From Mucilaginibacter sp. PAMB04168 (GTDB lineage Bacteria > Bacteroidota > Bacteroidia > Sphingobacteriales > Sphingobacteriaceae), in contig NZ_CP155079.2 in the NCBI RefSeq assembly GCF_039634365.2, positions 868,001 through 932,000 of the forward strand: a stretch of 64,000 bases of DNA, written 5' to 3'. Below the pieces are notes generated by a model, which was given only the letters and a program-made list of their open reading frames with translations, was not told where the DNA came from and made no database searches. The first letter of the stretch is position 1, and each line of letters opens with the position of its first letter. Of the stretch, positions 26,347 to 35,073 are shown in pieces. A program made the position numbers and the translations under genes.

Positions 26347-26385
26347 CCTGCACTTAATTCGAGCCATTGCCAGTATTTGTCAGAA

Positions 26386-26850
26386 CCTGAGCATCCCTTA
26401 GCTCGAAGAGGGTTGTTTAAGCGAGTAAGGAATGCTCTGGAACTTTTGGGGTAGTCCGCATGGATAAGCAGGAAGATAGGTGTGACCCACTGCCTAAGCT
26501 CATCACAACCGTACGCCAAGTTGCGTTACGCTTAACAAGCTTTTCAAGCACGTTGCGCTTCACCATCCTTACGGCTGACTTGTCACACCGTTTGATGTTT
26601 GAGCAAAGTCATTCATCACGGAACTTCTCCCTGCCTTCATAGCATTGCGCTACGCTGCATTACTATTTCATTCAGGCAGTTCCCTTGTCTGGCTCACCTA
26701 CGCATCGCAAATGGCTTCAGCCTTGTCACAGCTTTTGATTAACCAACGCACCTCCCAAACTCAAAACCAGCGCCAAGCCTTTGTGAAGCATTCTGAGTGA
26801 CCGCACCTAATCGGTACTCTCTCCACTCAGACCATTTGCTCAATTCGCGT
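26386..26850. other. Gene-free, hairpin-rich region; candidate structured RNA or transfer/replication site
   Basis: Part of a 707-base gap (26347-27053) with no credible gene. It is richer in G+C than its surroundings and holds nested inverted repeats: a strong hairpin at 26389-26437 (GAGCATCCCTTAGCTCG facing CGAGTAAGGAATGCTC), GGTGTGAC/GTCACACC at 26479 and 26582, and TCTGAGTG/CACTCAGA at 26792 and 26824 with an inner CCG/CGG. The words GCGTTACGC and GCGCTACGC recur. The remaining 200 bases to 27053 are plain AT-rich leader. Confidence 0.4.
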
Positions 26851-27053
26851 AGAACGGTTCGCTAATCATCGTAATTCGGCTGATGGCTTTCTATTAAAAA
26901 TAACTGATCTCTTCTATACTTCCAACTAGTCAGCTTAGAACCTATAAAACTATTAAGTTATACACGTTGATTTAGAAGTTTACCTCACGAGTTTGCACTA
27001 ATAGTACTTAAAAATGAATTCGTATTTTAGATTAAATTAAATATAACACTTAC

Positions 27054-27737
27054 ATGCTTTCAGGAAAAAACATTTTAATATTTTCAGGACTACTGCTTAT
27101 TATTTTTGCCTCTTTGTACGGCTTTACAAGAGCTGCATTTTGGAATAGCTGGGATTTTTCAGAAACTGGACAAATTGGAGATACAATTGGTGGGATTACA
27201 GCGCCAATCATAAATATAATAGGTTCAATATTAATTTACATAAGCTTTTTATCTCAAAATAAAGCTAATAAACTACAGTCACAGCAAAACGCATTTTCTT
27301 TTTTGTATACCTCTTTTAATAATTTGAAGGAAGATTACCAGAACGTAACTTTTACTTCTCCACAAGTTAACAAAGGAAAGGTATTTAAAAGTCGAAGAGC
27401 TATTTCAATTTTTCTTCAAGTGCTTCCACATCGTGCCCACAAAGAGGCTTTTTTAAACAATTCTTTTTTTTATGAATATTTATTTTTAATTGGAAACCTT
27501 TTGATATTAATTGATAACATAGAAGAAGCTCTCTTAGAGCACAATGATAAAAAACAGCTATTTAGAATACTGTTATTCTTCTATACAACTAGATTGAAGG
27601 CACAGAACATAGAAATGATTAAAGCCACAAGTGACATCCCATTGTATGCAGATTTCCATAAAGAAATTTCTAATTTTCGCAATAAGGCAGAAATGACTTT
27701 CTCAGAGTATTTTCCTGATGCGAAGCTAATTAAATAG
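27054..27737 (+). CDS. AbiC-like putative abortive infection membrane protein
   Basis: 227 residues. Two N-terminal membrane spans (residues about 6-25 and 48-68) separated by WDFSETGQIGDTIGGI, then a cytoplasmic helical domain. The FSETGQIGDTIGG-type segment between two spans is what I associate with the putative phage abortive infection (AbiC-like) family, where it often reads GQFGDFIGG. The C-terminal domain is the presumed effector. It stands convergent with the five-gene operon, 46 bases from its end, and fits the defence character of this part of the element. Confidence 0.6.
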   Translation: MLSGKNILIFSGLLLIIFASLYGFTRAAFWNSWDFSETGQIGDTIGGITAPIINIIGSILIYISFLSQNKANKLQSQQNAFSFLYTSFNNLKEDYQNVTFTSPQVNKGKVFKSRRAISIFLQVLPHRAHKEAFLNNSFFYEYLFLIGNLLILIDNIEEALLEHNDKKQLFRILLFFYTTRLKAQNIEMIKATSDIPLYADFHKEISNFRNKAEMTFSEYFPDAKLIK

Positions 27738-27783
27738 CTATATATTTAATTAGCGATGATGCCTTACCCGTAAATTATATAAG

Positions 27784-28785
27784 CTATATGTTGTTAAACT
27801 CAACTGTGTATCGCCAAATCTTCGCTAATCCCTCTGTGGTTTCTTTTGAGTATCTGCTGCAAATTGGGAATATGATACTTGTTGGTTCGTTAAGGCATTC
27901 AGAAATATAGTATAACGCTATACCTAACGTTTGAGCTTTTGTGGAAAGCGGGCAGAAATACATGTTAGTTATAGGCTTCTTTGTATTTTGCCTTATAATA
28001 AAATCACGTATTACTTGAGCAGTCACAAATGGATCGTTTGCAGGTGCAAAAATAGTATTGTCTTCATCCACTAGTATTTCTTCAATTTTTGAAACGGTTT
28101 CTTCTGATGCCTTGTAGGCTTTCAAAACGTTTTCTTGATACATGTCTGGCTGAAGTGATGGGAAACCAAAAAGTTGTACTTTCTTAGTGTTATTTTTATT
28201 TTTCGAGACGTCCATGATTCTTAAATGATCATAGCCAGCACCTATAAGTAAATAGTCATTTGTAGTTTCTGGATTGTGTAAACCTTGGCAACCATCTATT
28301 TGCCTAACATGAGTATAATCAAATGAAAAGTCAGTTTGTTCACCTTTAACATACTTTATAGGGTCAGAGTAGATAAAATCGACTTCCTTTACCGCTAACA
28401 CAGCTAAATACCTTACTAAAAAGACAAGATGAGGACGGATAAATCCTGTGATATCGATGCATATGGCATTTAAACTCGCAAAATCAATTCCACACTCTTC
28501 GAAATACTTTCTTATTACCGCTGACTCACTCAAATTTTCTTCGAAACTAAAAATTTTCTCGTTTTCGGAGTTTAGAATCGGGGCCTCGTTACTAGTGTAA
28601 TGATACTCGGAAAACATAATCCAATGCTTTGCTTGAGCATCAATGTCGTGAAATACATCTCTTACTCGCCTGCTATCATTGTAGCCAGATACAAATATGT
28701 CATAGGATTTATCTGCTTTCAACTCTCTAGTGTTAGCAAACTTCTTCTTATAAAAAACAGTATAGTCTTTTGAGGCACTAGTCAT
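27784..28785 (-). CDS. Unknown protein, last gene of the defence-like operon
   Basis: 333 residues, cytoplasmic, alpha/beta pattern. Landmarks: SYDIFVSGYNDSRRVRDVF (about 22-40), AICIDITGFIRPHLVFLVRYL (about 107-127), DYLLIGAGYDHLRIMDV, LFGFPSLQPDMYQENVL and TIFAPANDPFVTAQVI. The short strands ending in glycine or aspartate suggest a Rossmann-like nucleotide or sugar-nucleotide site, but I recognise no family. Its ATG follows the ATPase stop codon after one base, so it is co-translated with the ATPase and is probably a partner or effector of it. Confidence 0.6.
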   Translation of the reverse strand: MTSASKDYTVFYKKKFANTRELKADKSYDIFVSGYNDSRRVRDVFHDIDAQAKHWIMFSEYHYTSNEAPILNSENEKIFSFEENLSESAVIRKYFEECGIDFASLNAICIDITGFIRPHLVFLVRYLAVLAVKEVDFIYSDPIKYVKGEQTDFSFDYTHVRQIDGCQGLHNPETTNDYLLIGAGYDHLRIMDVSKNKNNTKKVQLFGFPSLQPDMYQENVLKAYKASEETVSKIEEILVDEDNTIFAPANDPFVTAQVIRDFIIRQNTKKPITNMYFCPLSTKAQTLGIALYYISECLNEPTSIIFPICSRYSKETTEGLAKIWRYTVEFNNI

Positions 28786-28786
28786 G

Positions 28787-30772
28787 TTAAAATAATGTAG
28801 GCGTTGTTAAGTTTCTAAACGGGGCGTTATACGTTGCTAAACGAAGATTCTTAACTGAATTATACTCAAGTTCAGTACAGTTTTTAAATATTACAGCAAC
28901 TTCATCACTAGTTAAATGCAGTATTCCTCTTCGATAAATCGGAAGCTCCCAATGTGGTGAAAGCAGACCATTTATTTGATAAGTAACCCTTTGTGTAATA
29001 GAGTTTTTTTCACGGGTTGGGTTTACTTTAATTAGATAAGAATATTGCTCAAGGTAAGACAAAGTCTTTTCTATACCTTCATCAATATCAATCATCTTAA
29101 TGCTAAAAGAAGACAGTGAGCTTTCCGATGGTATGTTAGAAAACCTTATCTCCTGCATATATTGTCCAATTTTACTTATACTCGTAGACATTAATTTGCC
29201 ATCAATCCCAGCAGCACGAGCATCTTCCAAAAACCATTTACTTGCATCACCTAATCCGTTCATTTGTGATTTTTCACTTATTACACCACCTGAGAACGGA
29301 TTCTCCTCTGCATAAATAGACCAGCGATAGATATGCTTAAGCATCATTAAAAAGAAACGAGGAATACCAGCTGACATTTTTATTATTTTGTCAATTCCTG
29401 AATAAGATAATGTTTCTCTTGCCTCTCTATGCAATTGGTCAATCAAATCATATTTGAACTTATCTAATACTTTGTAATGGGCTAAATTTTTATTGCTAGA
29501 ATCAGATACGTATAAAAGACAATCTGACTTTATTGTTTCAGATGCTTTCCTCAAATCGGCTCCCGCTTTCCATTCTCTATAAAATATCATAACGTTAGTT
29601 CTCTCCAAGAGAGGATTTTTGTCATATTTCAGGTTGTTTATGATTGATTCTATATGTGCTGCCTTTTGTTTTTTAAGGCTCTCTTCTAACTTAAATAAGT
29701 AAGATTTACTATGCTTTTCTTCTTTCCCATTTAATTTTTTAAAAAATTTATCTAAGTCAAACTCCTCAAAATAGGAACTTAAGCTATTTTTAGATGAGCC
29801 TAATTTACTTAAACTAAATCCAGATTGCTTTAGTCGAGATAAGCAAATTTCCTTGGCATATTTTTCAAACTCTGAATTATTGTTTCTAAGGAATATATCG
29901 ATAACATACTTTTCTATTTCTGATCCAACTTTTAGATCTTCATTACCGCTAAATGTATTCCATGTCTTAATTCCATACCACCTTACACCAACACGAAATG
30001 ATACTGGAGATTCTCTTTCACGAATTAAGGTATTAATGTATCTCTGTTGATATTCTTCAAGATTTTCAAACTCATCAACTAAGTAAATAAATTGAATTCC
30101 TTTAAACTCTTTAATAACAGACTCAAGGATTCCAGGAAAACCAAAAATTAATCTTCCAGGCGTTACTAAGATGTCAGCTTCGTTTATATCCTGGCCTGTA
30201 ATTACAGAATTATTGACATCATAGTCAACTTGTTTTTGCCGCTTTTGTAAAAAGTCACTAAACGACTTCAATGTGTCAAACTCTTTACTGACATCTCTAT
30301 CAAATAGTGCATAAAGCTTTTTGCAAATAGAGTTTTCATATTTCAACAATACATTTTTATGTGTGTCGTTCAAATCGAATACTATATTGACTAATAATTG
30401 AGTAAACCACAGTTCGATATAATATGAAAATATATTTTTCCAAGCCCCTTGGCGATATATCCCCCCCTTAAATCTACTTGAATTTAGCCCACTACAGCGT
30501 AAATAAATACCAATATATCTATCGTTACTGATTTGCTGCAATAAGTCCTCCTTGTGTCTTATTTTCTGCAAGTTGTAGGAAAAGTACCGCATGATATGAG
30601 TCTTGCCACTTCCCTTTCCTCCCAATAAGAAAACCGGCATAGGCGACAATGGCTTTACCATATCGATAAATCCGTTACCTCCCGAAATATCAACCCAGTA
30701 ATTGTTGATTTCCTCATCAGAGTAATCGACTGCTTTGGTGATATTGAATGGATTTATTTTGATATCAGTCAT
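28787..30772 (-). CDS. AAA+ ATPase, ORC/CDC6-like
   Basis: 661 residues. Walker A is GGKGSGKT (51-58) and Walker B is LVDEFENL (231-238), with a 170-residue gap typical of large P-loop conflict ATPases. The later part has a winged-helix-like segment near the end (VTYQINGLLSPHWELPIYRRG). The arrangement resembles what is called the ORC-CDC6-family AAA ATPase of bacterial conflict systems. Starts directly after the PRTase-like gene with no gap. I infer that it is the motor or sensor of the five-gene system. Very AT-rich coding sequence. Confidence 0.75.
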   Translation of the reverse strand: MTDIKINPFNITKAVDYSDEEINNYWVDISGGNGFIDMVKPLSPMPVFLLGGKGSGKTHIMRYFSYNLQKIRHKEDLLQQISNDRYIGIYLRCSGLNSSRFKGGIYRQGAWKNIFSYYIELWFTQLLVNIVFDLNDTHKNVLLKYENSICKKLYALFDRDVSKEFDTLKSFSDFLQKRQKQVDYDVNNSVITGQDINEADILVTPGRLIFGFPGILESVIKEFKGIQFIYLVDEFENLEEYQQRYINTLIRERESPVSFRVGVRWYGIKTWNTFSGNEDLKVGSEIEKYVIDIFLRNNNSEFEKYAKEICLSRLKQSGFSLSKLGSSKNSLSSYFEEFDLDKFFKKLNGKEEKHSKSYLFKLEESLKKQKAAHIESIINNLKYDKNPLLERTNVMIFYREWKAGADLRKASETIKSDCLLYVSDSSNKNLAHYKVLDKFKYDLIDQLHREARETLSYSGIDKIIKMSAGIPRFFLMMLKHIYRWSIYAEENPFSGGVISEKSQMNGLGDASKWFLEDARAAGIDGKLMSTSISKIGQYMQEIRFSNIPSESSLSSFSIKMIDIDEGIEKTLSYLEQYSYLIKVNPTREKNSITQRVTYQINGLLSPHWELPIYRRGILHLTSDEVAVIFKNCTELEYNSVKNLRLATYNAPFRNLTTPTLF

Positions 30773-31762
30773 TTAATAAGTTTTATTATGACGTTTAAAG
30801 ATAGGGTACCATGTAACACGTTCCTCGTTATACCATATAATTGGTAAAGTATTATCGGGTATATTATGCGAAAAACCTATTAACAACTGACATCCTCCCC
30901 AGCCAAGCTTTGCGTTATCTACATAGGCATCTAAATGAGAGCCAGTAAAACCCGCTCGTGACCCAATATCTCTTACTAGTGGTTCTCCATACCTTTCACA
31001 AAGCTCTTTTAAGAAATCCTTATTTATATGAGGGGAACAATTTTGTAAGTATCTTGAATCGAGGGAAAAAAACTTAAATGAGTTGTCGAACTCGACCACT
31101 GCTTCAACATTGTTAAAATCTGCCATTACAGACACTGTTTCCTTACCAATTTTAGTAGCAAATAGCATTAAATAAGAAATTTGAATATCTGGGTTTAGTG
31201 CTCTAATCTCAGAAACATTATTTTTTGCATAACTTAGTGCTTGACTACCTGAGCCACAGAAATCATCAAACAAAACATAGTGATTGACATGAGCATGCTT
31301 TAAGGCTTTTTTTCCAGAAGCGTCGACAGTGAACAAGTCATTGCTAGATCCAAATAGACTAGTTGAAAGTTTATTCTCTTGCCGAAAACTATAAAGCAAA
31401 TGATTGCCGCTCTCAGAAGCGTTTCCCATCCCCAAAAACATTGTTTTGCTTTGCGCAACTTTGAATTCACTTTTTATAAATTCTAAGTCGACAGTGTTTT
31501 GATTAGACTGTCTGATTTTCTTTATTATAGGGTATTTATAAAGATCCCGGTAAAGACTTATCAATAACTGTTTAATTTGTATACTACCAAAATACATGAA
31601 GTTTGATAAAAGAAAAAGTGCGTGCGTTCTTTCCTGATCTGTTTGGAAATTCTCCATCCATTTGTCAATGGCAGCTTTTTTTGCTTTAGATTCCCATGTG
31701 GTCTCATTTAGCACTTTTATTTTGCCATGCAATTCATCTTCAAAGCTTTTAATATCCTGCAT
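30773..31762 (-). CDS. Phosphoribosyltransferase-like protein (PRTase-CE type)
   Basis: 329 residues. A helical N-terminal region, then VLFDDFCGSGSQAL (163-176), which has the form of the PRPP-binding loop of type I phosphoribosyltransferases (two acidic residues, then a glycine-rich turn). The end reads IPDNTLPIIWYNE, as in the family found with conflict-system ATPases. Such enzymes could make or break a nucleotide, or modify an effector; chemistry here is unknown. It sits between the methyltransferase (one-base gap) and the ATPase (no gap), so the three are made together. Confidence 0.7.
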   Translation of the reverse strand: MQDIKSFEDELHGKIKVLNETTWESKAKKAAIDKWMENFQTDQERTHALFLLSNFMYFGSIQIKQLLISLYRDLYKYPIIKKIRQSNQNTVDLEFIKSEFKVAQSKTMFLGMGNASESGNHLLYSFRQENKLSTSLFGSSNDLFTVDASGKKALKHAHVNHYVLFDDFCGSGSQALSYAKNNVSEIRALNPDIQISYLMLFATKIGKETVSVMADFNNVEAVVEFDNSFKFFSLDSRYLQNCSPHINKDFLKELCERYGEPLVRDIGSRAGFTGSHLDAYVDNAKLGWGGCQLLIGFSHNIPDNTLPIIWYNEERVTWYPIFKRHNKTY

Positions 31763-31763
31763 T

Positions 31764-33140
31764 TTATTTTTTTAAAACTAAGACCCACTCACGTGTTATC
31801 ACATTGGCTGTTTTATTACGCTTTGTCATTAACCCATATGACTGTATATCGTCGATGAGTCGTAAAACTGTCGTCATTCCCAAGTCTTCCAAGATTAATT
31901 TTAAATATTGTTGAGTTTCAAACTCTAGCCCGCAAACTTGATTGTTACCGACTACAAGTACTATATAACCGCCAGATTTTAGCACTCTGTAAGCTTCTTT
32001 AAAGGCTTCTCGCATTTCGCGCAGATAATTTCCAGCAATGTGTGCTCTTAAAGGATTAATTTTATAAATCTTTTGCAAAAGTATATCTGCTTCAACTATG
32101 CCGGTAGCTCGGAAATTAACGTACTCGGATTTTTTGTAGTTCTCTCGTCCAATGTTTTGAGCGTCAAGATCTTTAAGGGTACACTCGTCATAAACCATAT
32201 TCAACCAACCTAGATTTAAACTAGATGATCTAATATATTTTTGTGCACCTGCATATGGCGGAGATGATATGATAAGGGATACTGAACCGTCCAGCATCTT
32301 TTCTGAACTTCCTATGTCAGTCGTTAGATTTCTAGCATCATTTGAAATTATTGAAGCTGTATAAGTATTTAGCCTCTTTTGTCCCAAAAGCTTAAATCTT
32401 TGGATATTATCATTGACAATTTCAATGAATTTTTCCGTAACATTTAAGTAGTTTAGGCCATCGAGCTTTCGCTTAGATTCTTCATATAAAGGGTGGCTTT
32501 GCTTATATCTATCAGGATTTAATTTGACAGGCACAGATACTCTAGGATCAGCTAAACTTACCTTTTTTACGCAGTTTGAAAAACACACTAAGAAAAAATC
32601 TCTTATCTCTGTTTGCTCAATCAGACTTATAGCATTAAATATAACTTTAAGCTGACTAGTAATATTGGGAAGAAACCAAAAATTAACGTTAGGAACATTA
32701 GGGGATATTCCATCAGGCCTCAATTTGATATTAGAAAGCAAATCCTCAAAATGGTTTGTTAAACTATCATAACTATATTGGTGAACTTTAACTTTGGAGA
32801 TAAGCCTTGCCAATGGATTAGCATCTGCCCCTATAGCATTTCTTTCAGCGAGAATTGCTTCAAGCATCACAGTACCCGAACCACTAAAGCAGTCTAAAAT
32901 CAGCTCTCCCTTTTTAGAAAACATGTTGTTATTTAAAAAAAAATAGGGTATATGCATTAACAACTTAGCTGGATAGCTATGGATAAGATGGGTATATCTA
33001 TCGGGCTTGTATAAATCAGGCACAAGATCACGAAAGGACACCTCAATAGGAATACCAGTGAGTTTATAATTTCTTAAATAACTCTCTATCTGCTCGTCAA
33101 AATTTACTGTTTCTACAGAAATTACGTTTGTCTCCTGCAT
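31764..33140 (-). CDS. DNA methyltransferase with SPPY motif
   Basis: 458 residues. SAM-binding motif I is LDCFSGSGT (82-90) and the catalytic motif IV is SPPY (293-296); SPPY is more usual for N4-cytosine than for N6-adenine enzymes. Motif I comes before motif IV, with about 200 residues between them that may include the target-recognition part. YPAKLLMHIP (56-65) is also typical of this group. No restriction endonuclease is adjacent, so it may mark self DNA for the ATPase/PRTase system, as methyltransferases do in BREX and DISARM. That role is inference. Confidence 0.85.
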   Translation of the reverse strand: MQETNVISVETVNFDEQIESYLRNYKLTGIPIEVSFRDLVPDLYKPDRYTHLIHSYPAKLLMHIPYFFLNNNMFSKKGELILDCFSGSGTVMLEAILAERNAIGADANPLARLISKVKVHQYSYDSLTNHFEDLLSNIKLRPDGISPNVPNVNFWFLPNITSQLKVIFNAISLIEQTEIRDFFLVCFSNCVKKVSLADPRVSVPVKLNPDRYKQSHPLYEESKRKLDGLNYLNVTEKFIEIVNDNIQRFKLLGQKRLNTYTASIISNDARNLTTDIGSSEKMLDGSVSLIISSPPYAGAQKYIRSSSLNLGWLNMVYDECTLKDLDAQNIGRENYKKSEYVNFRATGIVEADILLQKIYKINPLRAHIAGNYLREMREAFKEAYRVLKSGGYIVLVVGNNQVCGLEFETQQYLKLILEDLGMTTVLRLIDDIQSYGLMTKRNKTANVITREWVLVLKK

Positions 33141-33141
33141 A

Positions 33142-33609
33142 TTACAACAGCAAGCCCTTAAGGTTAGCGGGAGAATAGTTAATAGATTTTAAAGTTTTAT
33201 TATCAACGGAACGAAAAACAAGAAACTTAGAATCCTCTTCCTGTAAATAGGATTCACAGTTTTCAGAGGTGCGATAATGTTCGATTGTTTTGTGGGCCTC
33301 TTCTAAAGTTTCACATGCTTTGCTCATGTTCGAACGATGTACTTCATCAAACAATGCTTTAAATTTTTCACCTAGGCCAAATTCCAAAATTGCCCCAGCG
33401 AGCACATATTGAATATCGCATAGTGCATCAGCAATTTCAACAATATTTTGATCATTAATTGCCTGTTGTAACTCTTTGACTTCTTCGGCCAAAAGAGAGA
33501 CTCTTAAGTCGCATCTTGATTTAGACGGAATCGCAGGCGTTTCTAATATTGGATGCTTAAAAGTTCTATGAAACTCTGCAACTTGACTCAATGGCGATGC
33601 TTCTTGCAT
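33142..33609 (-). CDS. MazG-like NTP pyrophosphohydrolase, first gene of the operon
   Basis: 155 residues. The all-alpha NTP pyrophosphatase signature is visible: AEEVKELQQAI (E42, E43, E46), then EIADALCDIQYVL (E58, D61, D65), giving the ExxE..ExxD metal site. Residues 105-155 are an extra C-terminal tail not needed for the fold. Family members hydrolyse (d)NTPs or related nucleotides. As the first gene of the operon, one base before the methyltransferase ATG, it may clear or sense a nucleotide linked to the PRTase. A simple house-cleaning role cannot be excluded. Confidence 0.75.
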   Translation of the reverse strand: MQEASPLSQVAEFHRTFKHPILETPAIPSKSRCDLRVSLLAEEVKELQQAINDQNIVEIADALCDIQYVLAGAILEFGLGEKFKALFDEVHRSNMSKACETLEEAHKTIEHYRTSENCESYLQEEDSKFLVFRSVDNKTLKSINYSPANLKGLLL

Positions 33610-34158
33610 AAATATTTATATTTTATCAAATATACCTAAGTTGATATACATTAGCAATGGTTTTAAAGCAGAATGATTGTCATTAAGGACTACGGAGATT
33701 TCCTTTGCGGCATCCTTAGCTAGGAGGTAATTCTTAATTTAAAAAACGAACCGAATAGCGTGCAATCTAATTAACTCTAAATTATAATACTTATAAATTC
33801 AAGGCAATAACCATTCATCACTTTTAAATATGCAAGAAAATAACTTTTAAATTCAAGCCAGTTGAATTGACATGTAATTCTTAACAATGCATTAACTGTA
33901 CTTAACCAAAATGGGTGTTATAAACCTTAAATTGATGTGAAGTGTAGTTGATATATAAGTTTGAATACGATTAGACTCGTGCTTCTCTACTCAAAGTTAG
34001 CTTCACACCCGCACATAGTCGCTAACGCTTCAAGGTTGTATCTCGTAATTGGGTTTCCCGATGGGAGCCTCCGCAATTACTCAATCTCCACCTTGCCATA
34101 GTGTGTCTGTTCAGCAGTTCGTCTGTTCGAGAATTTCCTCGGATTAAAACTTACTGCA
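33610..34158. other. Gene-free region upstream of the defence-like operon
   Basis: 549 bases separating two divergent genes. It contains the long-spaced dyad at 33894-33949 and a hairpin at 34045-34080 (GTAATTG / CAATTAC enclosing CCC-GAT-GGG). The first 300 bases are extremely AT-rich; the part after 33975 is richer in G+C. Likely holds the operon promoter on the minus strand and the promoter of the N6-methylase-like gene on the plus strand. Confidence 0.5.
33894..33949. repeat. Long-spaced dyad family 2, copy A
   Basis: AACTGTA (33894-33900) and TGTAGTT (33943-33949) with a 42-base spacer containing GGGTGTTATAAACC. Arms match imperfectly here. The same layout occurs at 36976-37031 and 37116-37172. 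It lies 285 bases upstream of the five-gene operon. Confidence 0.5.
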
Positions 34159-34881
34159 ATGACAGACATTAGACAACTACTCAAAGAGTTCGAACACTTC
34201 GCTTACGGCCAATCCCTGCACACCGCCTTTACTGATCTGTTAGACTGGACACTTTTGCCTTTTAAAAGGTATGATAGCCAGGCAGAGCAACAAGCAGCAC
34301 TGGACAAATACCGAAACCACAAGAAGGTAAACGAACTTGTTGAGCTTGTAAAGATCGTAGGCGACTTATCAGAAGGCTTTGCAGATCCACTTGGAGAACT
34401 GTACATGCAAGCAATCAGCAATGGACATAACGGTCAGTACTTCACACCAGAACCTATATGTGATATGATGGCAGCTATAAGTGTTGGCAATCCAACTAAT
34501 GAACAAACCGTTGCGGATTGTGCATGTGGCAGTGGCAGAATGCTACTTAGCGCAGCGAAGATCAACAGGCACCTTAAATTCTACGGTGCAGACTTGGATA
34601 TAACTTGCTGCAAGATGGCTTTGCTTAACATGCTGCTTAACTCTTTACAAGGTGAAATAGCACATATGAACTCTATCAGCAATGATTTCTACAGAGGTTT
34701 CAAGGTGCAAACCACCTTAGTTGACGGTTACCATATGCCTTACTACAGCGAGTTTAGTGAGCATAAGCAAAGCCAGTTGTGGCTTAAACCTATAAAGGAA
34801 GCAACTCCTAAATTTGATAAGCCATTTGAACCTATAAGGGCTTCACAACCAATAAATGGTGTTCAGGGTAGCTTGTTTTGA
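34159..34881 (+). CDS. N6-adenine methylase-like protein lacking the catalytic motif
   Basis: 240 residues of the HsdM-like type. GQYFTPEPICDMMA (about 94-107) and DCACGSGRMLL (about 120-130, SAM-binding motif I) are clear, followed by FYGADLDITCCKMA. The catalytic NPP[FY] motif IV that should follow is absent: the corresponding stretch reads MNSISNDFYRGF. The protein then ends quickly in a low-complexity tail. It may bind SAM or DNA without methylating, or be a degraded methylase. No HsdS or HsdR gene is nearby. Confidence 0.7.
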   Translation: MTDIRQLLKEFEHFAYGQSLHTAFTDLLDWTLLPFKRYDSQAEQQAALDKYRNHKKVNELVELVKIVGDLSEGFADPLGELYMQAISNGHNGQYFTPEPICDMMAAISVGNPTNEQTVADCACGSGRMLLSAAKINRHLKFYGADLDITCCKMALLNMLLNSLQGEIAHMNSISNDFYRGFKVQTTLVDGYHMPYYSEFSEHKQSQLWLKPIKEATPKFDKPFEPIRASQPINGVQGSLF

Positions 34882-35073
34882 CAAGCTTCATAATTAAAGT
34901 ATATTCGAATTAGTATTTTTTTAGTGCATTATGGTGCTTTATCGAAAGGTTTTACAGTGGAAATTAGATAATTCAACATTGCCAATACGTAAACTTTATC
35001 TTCATCACTAACATGCTGATAAATTAGGATTTATGGCCAGGAAACTACATTACAGTCAACCGTTAAAATATTT

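Noticed and set aside
26460..26642. 60-codon frame in the hairpin-rich gap
   Set aside because: Composition is random-looking (Ser/Thr/Arg/Leu) and it runs across the inverted repeats; more likely non-coding.
31764..34881. Classical type I or type II restriction-modification locus
   Set aside because: No HsdR, HsdS or recognisable endonuclease lies near either methylase-like gene, so the methylases do not form a standard R-M set.
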